A DNA stretch of 64,000 nucleotides from Lentisalinibacter sp035655155 (GTDB lineage Bacteria; Pseudomonadota; Gammaproteobacteria; Steroidobacterales; Woeseiaceae). The first letter of the stretch is position 1; every line of letters begins with the position of its first letter. Both the position numbers and the translations under genes were made by a program. The notes beneath the pieces were generated by a model. The model was not told the DNA's origin. It saw only the letters and a program-made list of their open reading frames with translations, and ran no database searches. Where the stretch lies: contig DASRVH010000084.1 of assembly GCA_035655155.1 (NCBI GenBank), positions 1 to 64,000 on the forward strand, read 5' to 3'. Shown piece after piece: positions 40,721-50,786 of the stretch.

Positions 40721-41410
40721 TTGACGGAAGGTACGGAGCCGGTCATCGAGTGCCGGGGACTGAAGCGCAGCTTCCGCGAAGCGGGCGGCGAATTGACGGT
40801 GCTGGAGGGCGTCGATCTCACGGTGGCGCCCGGCGAGCGGGTGGCCATCGTCGGCGCTTCCGGCTCGGGCAAGACCACGCTGCTGCAGCTCCTCGGCGGG
40901 CTGGATGCGCCCACCGCCGGCGAGATCAGCATCTGCGGCAAGGCGATGCACAGGCTCGCCGACGGCGAGCGGGGCAGGCTGAGGAACGAGGCCATCGGCT
41001 TCGTCTATCAGTTCCACCATCTGCTGCCGGAGTTCACGGCGCAGGAGAACGTGGCCATGCCGCTGCTGATCCGGCGGGTGGAGCGCGCGAGCGCGCTGGA
41101 AGCGGCGCGGGAGTTGCTGGCCCGGGTGGGACTGGCCGAGCGGACGCAGCACAAGCCCGGGGAGCTCTCGGGCGGCGAACGCCAGCGTGCGGCCGTGGCC
41201 CGTGCGCTGATCACCCGGCCGCGGGTGGTGCTCGCCGACGAGCCCACCGGCAATCTGGACGGGCATACCGGCGAGCACGTGCTGGACCAGATGCTGGCAC
41301 TGAATCGCGAGTACGGCACCAGCCTCGTCATCGTGACCCACGATCTCGGCATCGCGGCGCGGATGGACCGGCAGCTGGAGCTGAAGGACGGCCGACTGGC
41401 GGCGGCCTGA
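40721..41410 (+). CDS. lolD: Lipoprotein-releasing ABC transporter ATP-binding protein LolD
   Basis: A 229-residue ATPase of LolCDE. Walker A GASGSGKTTL, signature LSGGERQRAAVARAL, Walker B VVLADEPTGNLDG. I chose TTG 40721 because AAGAGGA precedes it at good spacing and the length matches LolD (233 in E. coli). An ATG at 40667 would add 18 residues without family similarity and has a weaker ribosome-binding site, but it cannot be excluded. Completes the lipoprotein export set. Confidence 0.93.
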   Translation: MTEGTEPVIECRGLKRSFREAGGELTVLEGVDLTVAPGERVAIVGASGSGKTTLLQLLGGLDAPTAGEISICGKAMHRLADGERGRLRNEAIGFVYQFHHLLPEFTAQENVAMPLLIRRVERASALEAARELLARVGLAERTQHKPGELSGGERQRAAVARALITRPRVVLADEPTGNLDGHTGEHVLDQMLALNREYGTSLVIVTHDLGIAARMDRQLELKDGRLAAA

Positions 41411-41441
41411 GGGTCGTTGCAGCCAGCGGAAGCTCGTTCCG

Positions 41442-42026
41442 CTAGTCGCCAGGGTCACGCTGGTCGCGATCGCTCGCGTGCTCGCTCGGGTGCCCGCTGG
41501 GGTGATCGCCGGCGTCGCGGGCCGCGCGGCGGCGCCGCGCGCGGACGTAGCCGCTGACCGACAGCCGCCAGATCAGGTTCAGCGAGAAATAGCCGACGGC
41601 CGCGGTCGCGCTGCCGAGGATGAAGCAGCCGAGCAGGAAGGGCTGCCAGATGCCCATCATCTCCGTCACGGAGTCGGCGGGGATGTCCACGTTGGTCCGG
41701 GTCCGCATCTCCAGGATGGCGGCGCCGACCCGGTAGGCCGCGTAGTAGAAGGGCCCCATGGTCACCGGGTTGGTGATCAGCGTAGCAAGGACGGCGACAG
41801 GGATGTTCACCCGCAGGGCCAGTGCGACCAGCGCCGCGATGATGCTGTGCCCGGGCACCGGGATCCAGGCGCAGAACAGCCCCACGCCGACGCCGGGCAC
41901 GATGCTGCGCCGGCGCGTGCTCCAGATGCGCGGCTCGTGCAGGATGCGCTCGAACGGGCGCATGTACCACTGCCGCGCCACGGCATGGCGGTCGAAATTC
42001 AGGCGGCGGAAGAAGCGTCTGGGCAT
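41442..42026 (-). CDS. DUF2062 membrane protein
   Basis: A 194-residue membrane protein with a basic N-terminus and three or four hydrophobic segments. Typical DUF2062 blocks are STRRRSIVPGVGVGLFCAWI and NIPVAVLATLITNPVTMGP. No function is established; some relatives sit beside glycosyltransferases. The extreme C-terminus (residues 174-189) is built of degenerate 12-bp units that give DHPS, GHPS and EHAS. It is divergent from comEC, 65 bp away. Confidence 0.82.
   Translation of the reverse strand: MPRRFFRRLNFDRHAVARQWYMRPFERILHEPRIWSTRRRSIVPGVGVGLFCAWIPVPGHSIIAALVALALRVNIPVAVLATLITNPVTMGPFYYAAYRVGAAILEMRTRTNVDIPADSVTEMMGIWQPFLLGCFILGSATAAVGYFSLNLIWRLSVSGYVRARRRRAARDAGDHPSGHPSEHASDRDQRDPGD
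41472..41507 (-). repeat. Degenerate 12-bp units in the DUF2062 tail
   Basis: Three units on the minus strand encode DHPS, GHPS and EHAS at the C-terminus. They are more diverged than the lysS or acpS units. Confidence 0.6.
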
Positions 42027-42091
42027 GGTCCCTGCAGGGCGCGGTGTCCGGGCGCCGTCATCTTAACGGATCGGGGCAGGGGATTCCGACG

Positions 42092-44386
42092 ATGGCGCGC
42101 ACGGCTTTGGCCCTGCTTGCGGGCATGCTGCTCGCGGCCCGGCTGCCCGCGTTGCCGCCGCTGTGGCTCATTCTTGCCGGCCTCGTCCTGGGTGCGGCGG
42201 GGCTGGCGCTGCGTCCGGCGCGATTGCCAGCCGTCGCCCTGGCAGGGGCGGCCTGGTTCGCGCTGCACGCCCACTGGCAGCTCGCCGACCGCCTGCCGGC
42301 CGCCCACGACCGGCTGGAGACCACCGGCGCGTTCGTAATCGAGGACTTTCCCCGCCAGCGCGGCCGGGCGGTTACCTTCGTCACCCGCAGCACCGATCCC
42401 GCGCTGCCGGGACGGATCCGGCTGAACTGGTACGAGCCGGAGACGGTGCCGCGCATCGGCGAGCGCTGGCGCTTCACGGCGGTTCTGCGCGCCCCGCGCG
42501 GGCTGGCCAACCCGGGCGGCTTCGACTACGAGCGCTGGCTCTTCACGCGGGGTATCGGCGCCACCGGCTACGTGCGCGGCGAGGCACGGCTGCTGGCCGA
42601 GCCCGGACCCGGGCGGCTGGCCTGGTGGCGCTCGCGGCTCGAGACCAGCCTTGCGGCCGTGCTGCCGGACGGCGCGGGCCGCGGCGTCATGGTGGCGCTG
42701 GCCACCGGCAGCCGCCATCGCCTGGATGCGGCGTCGACCGAGTTGTTCCAGGCCACCGGCACCTCGCACCTGATGGCCATTTCCGGGCTGCACGTGGGGC
42801 TGGTCGCCGGGCTGGTCTTCGCCCTGGCGGGCCGGCTGGCCGGCGCCGGCGGCCGGGATCGCGCCGCCCTGGTGGCGCTGGCCGTCGCCACGGCCTACGG
42901 TCTGCTGGCCGGATTCGGCACGCCCGTGCGCCGGGCGCTCCTTATGCTCGGCACAGTGGTGCTCGCCGGCCGCTGGCGTCGGCCGCTCGGGCCCGCAACC
43001 GGGCTCGCGCTGGCGCTCATCGTCGTGCTCCTGGTGCAGCCCCTGGACTCTCTCACGCCCGGTTTCGCGCTCTCCTTCGGGGCAGTAGCGGCGATACTCG
43101 CGATCGCGGGCAGCGACGCCGCACGGGCGGACGCCGCCGGGCCCGCCGGCAGGGTTCGGGCCCTGGCGTCTCTGCAGTGGCGGCTCTGGGTGCTGCTGGC
43201 ACCGCTGACGCTGCTGTTCTTCGACCGGGTCGCCTGGTCCGCCATCCCGGCCAACCTGGTGGCCATCCCCGCCTTCGGCCTGCTGGTCGTGCCGGCAACG
43301 CTGGCCGGCGCCGCCGCGGCCGCCGCCGGCGGGGTGTTCGCGCGTCCCGCAGCCTGGCTGCTGGCGCTGACCCACGAGGCCCTGGGTCTCGTGCTCGCCG
43401 TGCTGGAGTGGCTGGCCGCGCTGCCGGGCGCGGATTATCAGCCACCGGGTCGCGGGCCGGTCGTGATCCCGCTCGCTGCCGTCGCCACGCTGGCGCTGCT
43501 GTTGCCCCGTTGTCTCCCCGGCCGCTGGATACCGGTGTGGCTGACCCTGTCGCTGCTGCTGTGGCGCGGCAGCGCGATTCCTTCCGGCTGTGTCCGGGCG
43601 GACGTGCTGGACGTGGGCCAGGGGCTTGCAGTGCTCGTCCGCACACGCACTCACGCGATGCTCTACGATGCCGGTCCGGCCTATGCCAGCGGCTCCGATG
43701 CGGGGCAGCGGGTCGTCGTGCCGGCGCTGCGCGCACTCGGTGTGCGGAGCCTGGATCTGATGATGCTGAGCCATGCCGACAACGACCACGCGGGCGGCGC
43801 GGCGAGCGTCGCCGCCGCCGTTGCGGTGGCGCGGGTGGCAAGCGGCGAGCCGGGCGAGCTCACCGGCCTGGACGCCGCTGCCTGCGAGCGCGGTGATCGG
43901 TGGTCCTGGGACGGCATCGACTTCCGCGTGCTCTGGCCTGCCGCCGCGGGCGCCGCGGGCAATGACGGCTCCTGTGTGCTCGAGGTGAGCGCCGGCGATC
44001 GCCGCCTGCTGTTGCCGGGCGACGTCGAGCGCGACAGCGAGCGGCGGCTGCTCGCGGCGGGGGCGCTGCAGCGCGCCGACGTGGTGCTGATGCCTCATCA
44101 CGGCAGCGCCACTTCGTCGAGCGCCGCGCTGGTGGATGCCCTGGCACCCCGGTTCGCCATCGCCACGGCGGCCTGGCGCAACCGCTGGGGCTTCCCCCGG
44201 CCGGAGGTTGCCCGCCGCTGGCAGGCGAGCGGGGCCCGGGTGCTGAGCACCGGAGACTACGGTGCGCTCGCGATCACGCTCTGCAGCGACCGGCACGAAG
44301 CGGAAATCGCGGCGCGCAGGGAGTCGCGGCGGCGGCTCTGGTCGCCGGCGCCGCCCGCCGCGGCTTCTGGTCCCGGCAGTTCCTAG
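42092..44386 (+). CDS. comEC: DNA internalization protein ComEC/Rec2
   Basis: A 764-residue polytopic membrane protein that forms the channel for single-stranded DNA entry during natural transformation. After short N-terminal helices and an OB-like soluble region comes the competence domain (HLMAISGLHVGLVAGLVFAL) and many helices. The C-terminal metallo-beta-lactamase domain starts at LDVGQGLAVLV and carries HADNDH (near residues 561-566). ATG 42092 gives the standard N-terminus; an upstream ATG at 42044 adds unconserved residues. No other competence genes lie nearby. Confidence 0.94.
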   Translation: MARTALALLAGMLLAARLPALPPLWLILAGLVLGAAGLALRPARLPAVALAGAAWFALHAHWQLADRLPAAHDRLETTGAFVIEDFPRQRGRAVTFVTRSTDPALPGRIRLNWYEPETVPRIGERWRFTAVLRAPRGLANPGGFDYERWLFTRGIGATGYVRGEARLLAEPGPGRLAWWRSRLETSLAAVLPDGAGRGVMVALATGSRHRLDAASTELFQATGTSHLMAISGLHVGLVAGLVFALAGRLAGAGGRDRAALVALAVATAYGLLAGFGTPVRRALLMLGTVVLAGRWRRPLGPATGLALALIVVLLVQPLDSLTPGFALSFGAVAAILAIAGSDAARADAAGPAGRVRALASLQWRLWVLLAPLTLLFFDRVAWSAIPANLVAIPAFGLLVVPATLAGAAAAAAGGVFARPAAWLLALTHEALGLVLAVLEWLAALPGADYQPPGRGPVVIPLAAVATLALLLPRCLPGRWIPVWLTLSLLLWRGSAIPSGCVRADVLDVGQGLAVLVRTRTHAMLYDAGPAYASGSDAGQRVVVPALRALGVRSLDLMMLSHADNDHAGGAASVAAAVAVARVASGEPGELTGLDAAACERGDRWSWDGIDFRVLWPAAAGAAGNDGSCVLEVSAGDRRLLLPGDVERDSERRLLAAGALQRADVVLMPHHGSATSSSAALVDALAPRFAIATAAWRNRWGFPRPEVARRWQASGARVLSTGDYGALAITLCSDRHEAEIAARRESRRRLWSPAPPAAASGPGSS

Positions 44387-44422
44387 CAGGTATATTTCCG
44401 TTTTCTGGCGCAGCCTTGGATT

Positions 44423-45049
44423 ATGGTCGAAATCATCAAAGCCGGCGGCTGGCTGATGCTGCCCATTATCCTGTGCGCGGTCCTCGCCATGGGCATCATG
44501 CTGGAGCGGCTCTGGTCCCTGAAGCAGGAGCGGGTGGTCCCGCAGGACCTCACGGCCCGGGTCTGGGGCTGGATCAAGAAGAACGAACTCACCCAGAGCC
44601 ACATCCAGTCGCTGCACCAGGGGTCGCCGCTGGGCCAGATCCTCGCCGCAGGCCTGGTCAACCGCAACCGGGATCGCGCGGTGATGAAGGAGAGCATCGA
44701 GGATACCGGCCGCCACGTGGTCCACGAGCTCGAACGCTACCTGGATACTCTCGGCACCATCGCGGCGATCTCGCCGTTGCTGGGACTGCTCGGTACGGTG
44801 GTCGGCATGGTGGAGGTCTTCACGGCCATCACCACCCAGGGCGTCGGTGATCCCGGCGCGCTCGCCGGCGGCATCTCCGAGGCCCTGATCACGACGGCCG
44901 CGGGCCTCACCGTGGCCATCCCGTCCCTGATCGGTTACCGCTATTTCCGCAGCCGCGTGGACGCGCTGGTGGTGCAGATGGAGAAAGAGGCCCTGAAGCT
45001 GGTGGAAGCGGTGCAGCGGCGGCGCGACGCGGGACAGCGCCAGTCATGA
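44423..45049 (+). CDS. exbB: ExbB/TolQ-family proton channel subunit
   Basis: A 208-residue inner-membrane protein of the MotA/TolQ/ExbB family, with an N-terminal helix (residues 7-26) and two C-terminal helices around LDTLGTIAAISPLLGLLGTV and ALITTAAGLTVAIPSL. With ExbD it harvests proton-motive force. In Pseudomonas and relatives an exbBD pair precedes lpxK-kdsB, as here. The partner TonB is not in the window, so the receptor or process driven is unknown. Its stop overlaps exbD (ATGA). Confidence 0.92.
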   Translation: MVEIIKAGGWLMLPIILCAVLAMGIMLERLWSLKQERVVPQDLTARVWGWIKKNELTQSHIQSLHQGSPLGQILAAGLVNRNRDRAVMKESIEDTGRHVVHELERYLDTLGTIAAISPLLGLLGTVVGMVEVFTAITTQGVGDPGALAGGISEALITTAAGLTVAIPSLIGYRYFRSRVDALVVQMEKEALKLVEAVQRRRDAGQRQS

Positions 45050-45462
45050 ATCTCGCTACCCGTCCCAAGGGGGAGCCGGAGGTAAACCTGACGTCGCTGA
45101 TCGACGTCGTGTTCCTGCTGCTGATCTTCTTCATGGTCTCCACCAGTTTCGTGAAGGAGTCCCGGCTCACCATCACGCTGCCCGAGGCGCAGAGCGTAGC
45201 GCCGGCTGCACAAGCCGAGCGCCTCGAAGTGGCCATCACCGCCGCCGGCACTTTCCTGGTCAACGGGCGGGAACTGGTCAACAACAGCCCGCTGACGCTG
45301 CGCCGCGCCCTGCTGGAGGTCTCCGGCGGCGACACCGGCCTGCCGGTCACCATCGTCGCGGATGCCGACGCCCGCCACCAGTCGGTGGTGACCGTGATGG
45401 ACGTCGCCGGCCGCATGGGCTTCGTGAAGATCGACATCGCCACGGTCTCCGGCGAGGACTGA
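45046..45462 (+). CDS. exbD: ExbD/TolR-family protein
   Basis: A 138-residue partner of ExbB with one membrane segment (about residues 14-33, LTSLIDVVFLLLIFFMVSTS) holding the conserved Asp that takes part in proton flow, and a periplasmic C-terminal domain. It overlaps exbB by 4 bp and precedes msbA by 6 bp, so the two membrane systems are probably cotranscribed. Confidence 0.93.
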   Translation: MNLATRPKGEPEVNLTSLIDVVFLLLIFFMVSTSFVKESRLTITLPEAQSVAPAAQAERLEVAITAAGTFLVNGRELVNNSPLTLRRALLEVSGGDTGLPVTIVADADARHQSVVTVMDVAGRMGFVKIDIATVSGED

Positions 45463-45468
45463 GCGACC

Positions 45469-47229
45469 ATGGCCGTCGTCTCCGTCGACTCTCACGGTCT
45501 CTCCGTCTATCGGCGCCTGCTCGCCTACACCGCCCGCCATCGGCTGGTGCTGATACTGGCCGGCATCGCCATGGCTCTCTCCGCCCTGGTGGAGGCGGGC
45601 ATCGCGATGCTGATGGAGCCACTGATGGACGAGACGCTGCTCGCGCGCAACGAGAGCGTCGCCGCCTGGATGCCGATCGCCTTCGTCGCCGCTTTCCTCG
45701 TGCGCGGCATCGCGGGCTTCGGCTCGGAGTACGGACTGGGCTGGATCGGCCGCCAGATCATTACGAAGCTGCGCGACGAGACCTTCGACAAGTACCTCGT
45801 GCTGCCGGCCTCGTTCTTCGATACACGCTCGTCCGGGCCGCTGCTGTCGAAGATGACCTACAACATCGAAATGGTGGCCGAGTCTGCCACCAACGTAGTT
45901 ACCGTGCTCATCCGCGACACGCTGAAGATCATCTCCCTGCTGGCCGTGATGATCTACCAGAGCCTGATGCTCACCGCCTTCGTCGCCCTCGTGGTGCCGC
46001 TGATCGCGGTGCTGATCGGCTACCTGAGCAAGACCTTCCGCCGCTACTCCCAGCGCATCCAGAACTCGGTGGGCGACGTCACCCAGGTGACGGAGGAGGC
46101 GGTGCAGGGCCACAGGGTGGTGAAGGTGTTCAACGGCCAGGACTATGAGCGCCGGCGCTTCGGTGCGGCGAACGAGAACAACCGTCGCCTGAACATGAAG
46201 CTGGTGGCCGCCAAGGCCGGCGGCATCGCCGTGACACAGATGCTGTTCGCCGTCGGCGTGGCGGGCGTGGTGTACGTGGCCGGCGTGCAGTCCCTCTCCG
46301 GCGAACTCACGCCGGGCACGTTCACGGCGTTCATGACGGCGATGGTGTTCCTGCTCGACCCCCTGCGCCGGCTCACCAACATGAACGCGCCGCTGCAGCG
46401 GGGGATCGCCGCCGCGGACAGCGTGTTCGAGGTGCTGGACATGGAGGCGGAGCAGGACACCGGCACCTGGGAGGTGGACCGGGTGGCCGGCAAGGTGGAG
46501 TTCCGCGACGTCAGCTTCGCCTACGCGGAGGAGAAGGGCGTGGTGCTGAGAGACGTGAACCTCACGGTCGAGCCCGGGCGCACCGTCGCCATCGTCGGCC
46601 GCTCCGGCAGCGGCAAGTCCACGCTGGTGAGCCTGCTGCCGCGCTTCTACGAGACGGACGCGGGCGAGATCCTGCTCGACGGCCGGTCCGTGCGGGACTA
46701 CACCCTTGCCAGCCTGCGCGCGCAGATCAGTCTGGTCAGCCAGGACGTGGTGCTGTTCAACGACACCATCGCCAACAACCTGGCCTACGGCGCGCCCGGC
46801 GGAGTCGACCGAGCCGACATCGAACGGGCCGCGGAGCACGCCTACGTAATGGAGTTCGTGCGCGAGCTGCCGCTGGCGCTGGAGACGGTGGTGGGCGATC
46901 GGGGCGTGCTGCTCTCGGGCGGTCAGCGCCAGCGCATCGCCATCGCCCGCGCGCTGCTGAAGAACGCGCCCGTGCTCATCCTGGACGAGGCGACGTCGGC
47001 GCTGGACAGCGAATCCGAGCGGCGCATCCAGCGCGCGCTGTCCGAACTGATGGAGGACCGCACGACCCTGGTGATCGCCCACCGGCTGTCGACCATCGAG
47101 AACGCGGACCTGATCGTCGTCATGGAGGCGGGCAGGGTGATAGAGACCGGTACCCACGAGGAGTTGCTGCGGCGCGAGGGGCCCTATGCCATGCTCCACC
47201 GCATGCAGTTCAGCGATAGCCAGGCCTGA
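45469..47229 (+). CDS. msbA: Lipid A export ABC transporter MsbA
   Basis: A 586-residue half-transporter that flips lipid A-core across the inner membrane. Six membrane helices precede an ATPase domain with Walker A GRSGSGKSTL (near residue 376), signature LSGGQRQRIAIARALL and Walker B VLILDEATSALDSESE. Length equals E. coli MsbA (582). Its neighbours lpxK and kdsB also serve LPS, so the assignment to lipid A rather than another substrate is well supported. It starts 6 bp after exbD and ends 2 bp before lpxK. Confidence 0.95.
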   Translation: MAVVSVDSHGLSVYRRLLAYTARHRLVLILAGIAMALSALVEAGIAMLMEPLMDETLLARNESVAAWMPIAFVAAFLVRGIAGFGSEYGLGWIGRQIITKLRDETFDKYLVLPASFFDTRSSGPLLSKMTYNIEMVAESATNVVTVLIRDTLKIISLLAVMIYQSLMLTAFVALVVPLIAVLIGYLSKTFRRYSQRIQNSVGDVTQVTEEAVQGHRVVKVFNGQDYERRRFGAANENNRRLNMKLVAAKAGGIAVTQMLFAVGVAGVVYVAGVQSLSGELTPGTFTAFMTAMVFLLDPLRRLTNMNAPLQRGIAAADSVFEVLDMEAEQDTGTWEVDRVAGKVEFRDVSFAYAEEKGVVLRDVNLTVEPGRTVAIVGRSGSGKSTLVSLLPRFYETDAGEILLDGRSVRDYTLASLRAQISLVSQDVVLFNDTIANNLAYGAPGGVDRADIERAAEHAYVMEFVRELPLALETVVGDRGVLLSGGQRQRIAIARALLKNAPVLILDEATSALDSESERRIQRALSELMEDRTTLVIAHRLSTIENADLIVVMEAGRVIETGTHEELLRREGPYAMLHRMQFSDSQA

Positions 47230-47231
47230 GG

Positions 47232-48217
47232 ATGCGCCGCTGGCTGGAAGACGTCTGGTACGGCGAGGGTTCCGGCGGCCTCCTGCTGAGGCCGCTGGGC
47301 GCGCTGTTCGCCTTTCTCGCAGGTCTGCGGCGCCGCCTGTTCGCGGCGGGCGTGCTGCCGCGCCACCGCGCCGGCGCGCCGGTGATCGTCGTGGGCAATA
47401 TCAACGTCGGCGGTACCGGCAAGACGCCGCTGACCCTGTGGCTCGCGCGCCGGCTCGCAGAGCGCGGGCGGCAGCCCGGCATCGTCAGCCGTGGCTACGG
47501 CGGCGACCCGGGGCCGCGGCCGCTGCGGGTGGAGCCCGGCTCAGACCCGGCGCGGGTGGGGGACGAGGCGCTGATCTTCGCCCGTCATGCGGGCTGTCCG
47601 GTCTACGTGCATCCGGACCGGGTAGCGGCCGCCAGGGCTGCCGTCGAGGCGGGCGCCGACGTGGTCATCGCCGACGACGGCCTGCAGCACTATCGGCTGG
47701 CCCGGGACGTGGAGATCGCCGTGGTCGATTTCGACCGGGGCCTCGGCAACGGCCGCTGTCTGCCGGCCGGCCCGCTGCGCGAGCCGGCTGAGCGCCTCGA
47801 CACCGTCGACCAGGTCTTCAGCCAGGGCCTGACCGGTATCGATCATGCCATCGGTTTCAACCTGCGCCCGGAAGGGGCGGTGAACCTGGCCGACGGCTCC
47901 CGGCGCGAGCTGACGGAGTTCGCCGGTCAGGCGGTCTACGCGATCGCGGGTATCGGCAACCCGGCCCGGTTCTTCCGCATGCTGCGCGATGCCGGGATGA
48001 AGGTGATCGAACACCCGCTCGCAGACCACGCGGAGCCGTCGCGGCAGGAGCTGGACCCGCCGGACGCACTGCCGGTATTCATGACCGAGAAGGACGCGGT
48101 GAAGGTGGGCGAGCGCGCCGGCCGACGTCACTGGTACGTGCCGGTGAGCCTCGACATCGATGCGGCGACCGCTGATGCATTCCTGGAGAGACTGGATGAG
48201 CGACTGGATGCGGCGCG

Positions 48218-48221
<4 letters not shown>
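47232..48221 (+). CDS. lpxK: Tetraacyldisaccharide 4'-kinase
   Basis: A 329-residue kinase that adds the 4'-phosphate in lipid A synthesis. The P-loop is VVGNINVGGTGKTPLT, and other blocks are IVSRGYGGDPG, VIADDGLQHY and MTEKDAVKV. A membrane-associating hydrophobic stretch is near the N-terminus. The C-terminal ERLDERLDAAR is coded by two 12-bp units (48186-48209). Coupled to kdsB by ATGA. Confidence 0.95.
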
Positions 48222-49021
<800 letters not shown>

Positions 49022-49024
49022 ACT

Positions 49025-50170
49025 TCAGCGGGCGCCGGCATGCTCCAGCGCCGCCTGGCCGGCCGCCGTGGCCAGCAGCGTGGAGGCGTGCTGCACGCTC
49101 TCGCGCCGTGTCAGGCCGGGACCGATAAGGCGCCATTCGGTGAGGCCCGCCGACAGGACGGCGTCCGCGTCCGGTCCCGCCGCCCCGACGAGCGCCACCG
49201 TCGGCACGCCCCGGGCGGCGGCGGCCCGCGCGACCCCCAGACAGGCCTTGCCGGCCAGGGTCTGCCCGTCGATCCGGCCTTCACCGGTCAGGCAGAGGCC
49301 GGCTCCCCGCAGGCGCTCGTCGAAACGGCAGGTCTGCAGTACACGTTCGATGCCGGGTTCCAGCTTCGCGCCGGCGAATACCGCGAGCCCGGCGCCGAGA
49401 CCGCCGCCGGCGCCGCCGTACCGGAGGGTGGCCATGTCCGCGCCCAGCTCCTGCCGCACGATGCGGGCGAGGTGGGCGAGGCCTTCCTCCAGCTCCGCGA
49501 CACCGTGCGAGTCGGCGCCTTTCTGCGGCCCGAAGACCGTCGCCGCGCCTGCGGGTCCGAGCAGCGGCGCGTCCACGTCGCAGGCGCCGATGACCTCCGT
49601 GCCGGCGAGGGCCGCATCCGCGCCGCCGGTCTCGACGTGGACGACGGAGAGGAGATCGCCGCCGGACAAAGGGGATTCGAGCAGGCGGCCTTTGCCATCG
49701 CGGAACCGCCATCCCAGGGCCTGGGCCATGCCGCAGCCGCCGTCAACGGTGGCACTGCCGCCCAGTCCCACGATCAGGCGCCGGGCGCCGGCCCGGATGG
49801 CGGCGAGCATCAGTTCGCCCACGCCCAAGGTGGTGGTCCTGCGTGGATCCCGGCGGGTCCCCGGCACGAGTTGCAGTCCGGCGGCCGCGGCCATCTCGAT
49901 GACGGCGGTGGCGGGGTCCACGAGCCCCCAGCGGGCGACGACGGGCTCGCCGCAGGGACCGGTCACGGCGCTCTCGCGGTACTCGCCGCCGAGTGCGGCC
50001 ACCAGAGCTTCCACCGTGCCTTCGCCGCCGTCGGCGACCGGGCAGACGTCCACCTCGGCGTCAGGCAGCGCACGGCGCACGCCGTCGGCCATGGCAGCCG
50101 CCGCTTCCGTGGCGGACAGGCATTCCTTGTAACTGTCGGGTGCGCAGACGACCTTCACGCTGGCGATCAC
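49025..50170 (-). CDS. Glycerate kinase (GarK/GlxK type)
   Basis: A 381-residue kinase that phosphorylates glycerate, probably at C2, to feed glyoxylate or tartronate breakdown into glycolysis. VVCAPDSYKECLSA at the N-terminus, PVADGGEGTVEAL, and IVGLGGSATVDGGCGMAQAL are family motifs. The start is GTG 50170, with GTG 50158 as an alternative that gives VKVVCAPDS. It lies on the strand opposite to kdsB and the phosphatase, so it interrupts a neighbourhood that is usually collinear. No other glyoxylate-pathway gene is visible. Confidence 0.92.
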   Translation of the reverse strand: MIASVKVVCAPDSYKECLSATEAAAAMADGVRRALPDAEVDVCPVADGGEGTVEALVAALGGEYRESAVTGPCGEPVVARWGLVDPATAVIEMAAAAGLQLVPGTRRDPRRTTTLGVGELMLAAIRAGARRLIVGLGGSATVDGGCGMAQALGWRFRDGKGRLLESPLSGGDLLSVVHVETGGADAALAGTEVIGACDVDAPLLGPAGAATVFGPQKGADSHGVAELEEGLAHLARIVRQELGADMATLRYGGAGGGLGAGLAVFAGAKLEPGIERVLQTCRFDERLRGAGLCLTGEGRIDGQTLAGKACLGVARAAAARGVPTVALVGAAGPDADAVLSAGLTEWRLIGPGLTRRESVQHASTLLATAAGQAALEHAGAR

Positions 50171-50254
50171 TTCTCTCCGGTCCGCCCGGTGACGATGTTA
50201 TAGAATCCCGGTGTCCGGAATGTAGCAAGGCGGCAGCCTGGGAGCAGAGCGACG

Positions 50255-50752
50255 GTGACGGAAACGAGCGAGAAGGTCTCGGTACTCTTCGTCTGCATGG
50301 GCAATATATGCCGGTCACCCACCGCAGCCGGCGTGTTCCGCAGGCTGGTGGCCGATGCGGGACTGGAGGAGTTCGTGCACATCGACTCGGCAGGTACCCA
50401 TGCCTATCACACCGGAGAACCGCCGGATCAGCGGGCGGCGGCCGCCGCGGAACGGCGCGGCTTCAACCTCTCCGGCCAGTCCGCAAGACGGGTGACGGCG
50501 GAGGACTTCGAGCGTTTCGACTACGTCCTGGCAATGGACCGGGACAATCACGAGATCCTGATGGCTGCCGCGATCGAGGATCATCACGGCCGGATCCGGC
50601 TGTTCCTGGAGTTCGGCAGCGACCCGTCCCGCCAGGAGGTGCCGGACCCCTATTATGGCGGTGCGGTGGGCTTCGAGCGGGTGCTCGACCTGGTGGAAGA
50701 CGCCGCGCAAGGTCTGTTGCGCGACGTGCGCGCGAGGCTCGGGCGGGCCTGA
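50255..50752 (+). CDS. Low-molecular-weight protein tyrosine phosphatase
   Basis: A 165-residue phosphatase with the CX5R loop in LFVCMGNICRSPTA (C14, R20) and the acid Asp in VPDPYYGG. Members act on phosphotyrosine, for example in polysaccharide export control, or on other phosphate monoesters; substrate here unknown. Located between kdsB and rne, as in pseudomonads, but murB is not next to it. GTG start at 50255. Convergent with rne; the 34-bp gap contains GAGCC and GGCTC arms that could form a weak hairpin. Confidence 0.92.
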   Translation: MTETSEKVSVLFVCMGNICRSPTAAGVFRRLVADAGLEEFVHIDSAGTHAYHTGEPPDQRAAAAAERRGFNLSGQSARRVTAEDFERFDYVLAMDRDNHEILMAAAIEDHHGRIRLFLEFGSDPSRQEVPDPYYGGAVGFERVLDLVEDAAQGLLRDVRARLGRA

Positions 50753-50786
50753 GCCGGCTCCTGCCGACCCGGGCCCGCCCGGTGGC

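Noticed and set aside
41999..44725. A 908-codon open frame antisense to comEC
   Set aside because: No family motif, repetitive Gln/Gly/Ala/Arg composition, and it lies over a gene with strong motif support on the plus strand.
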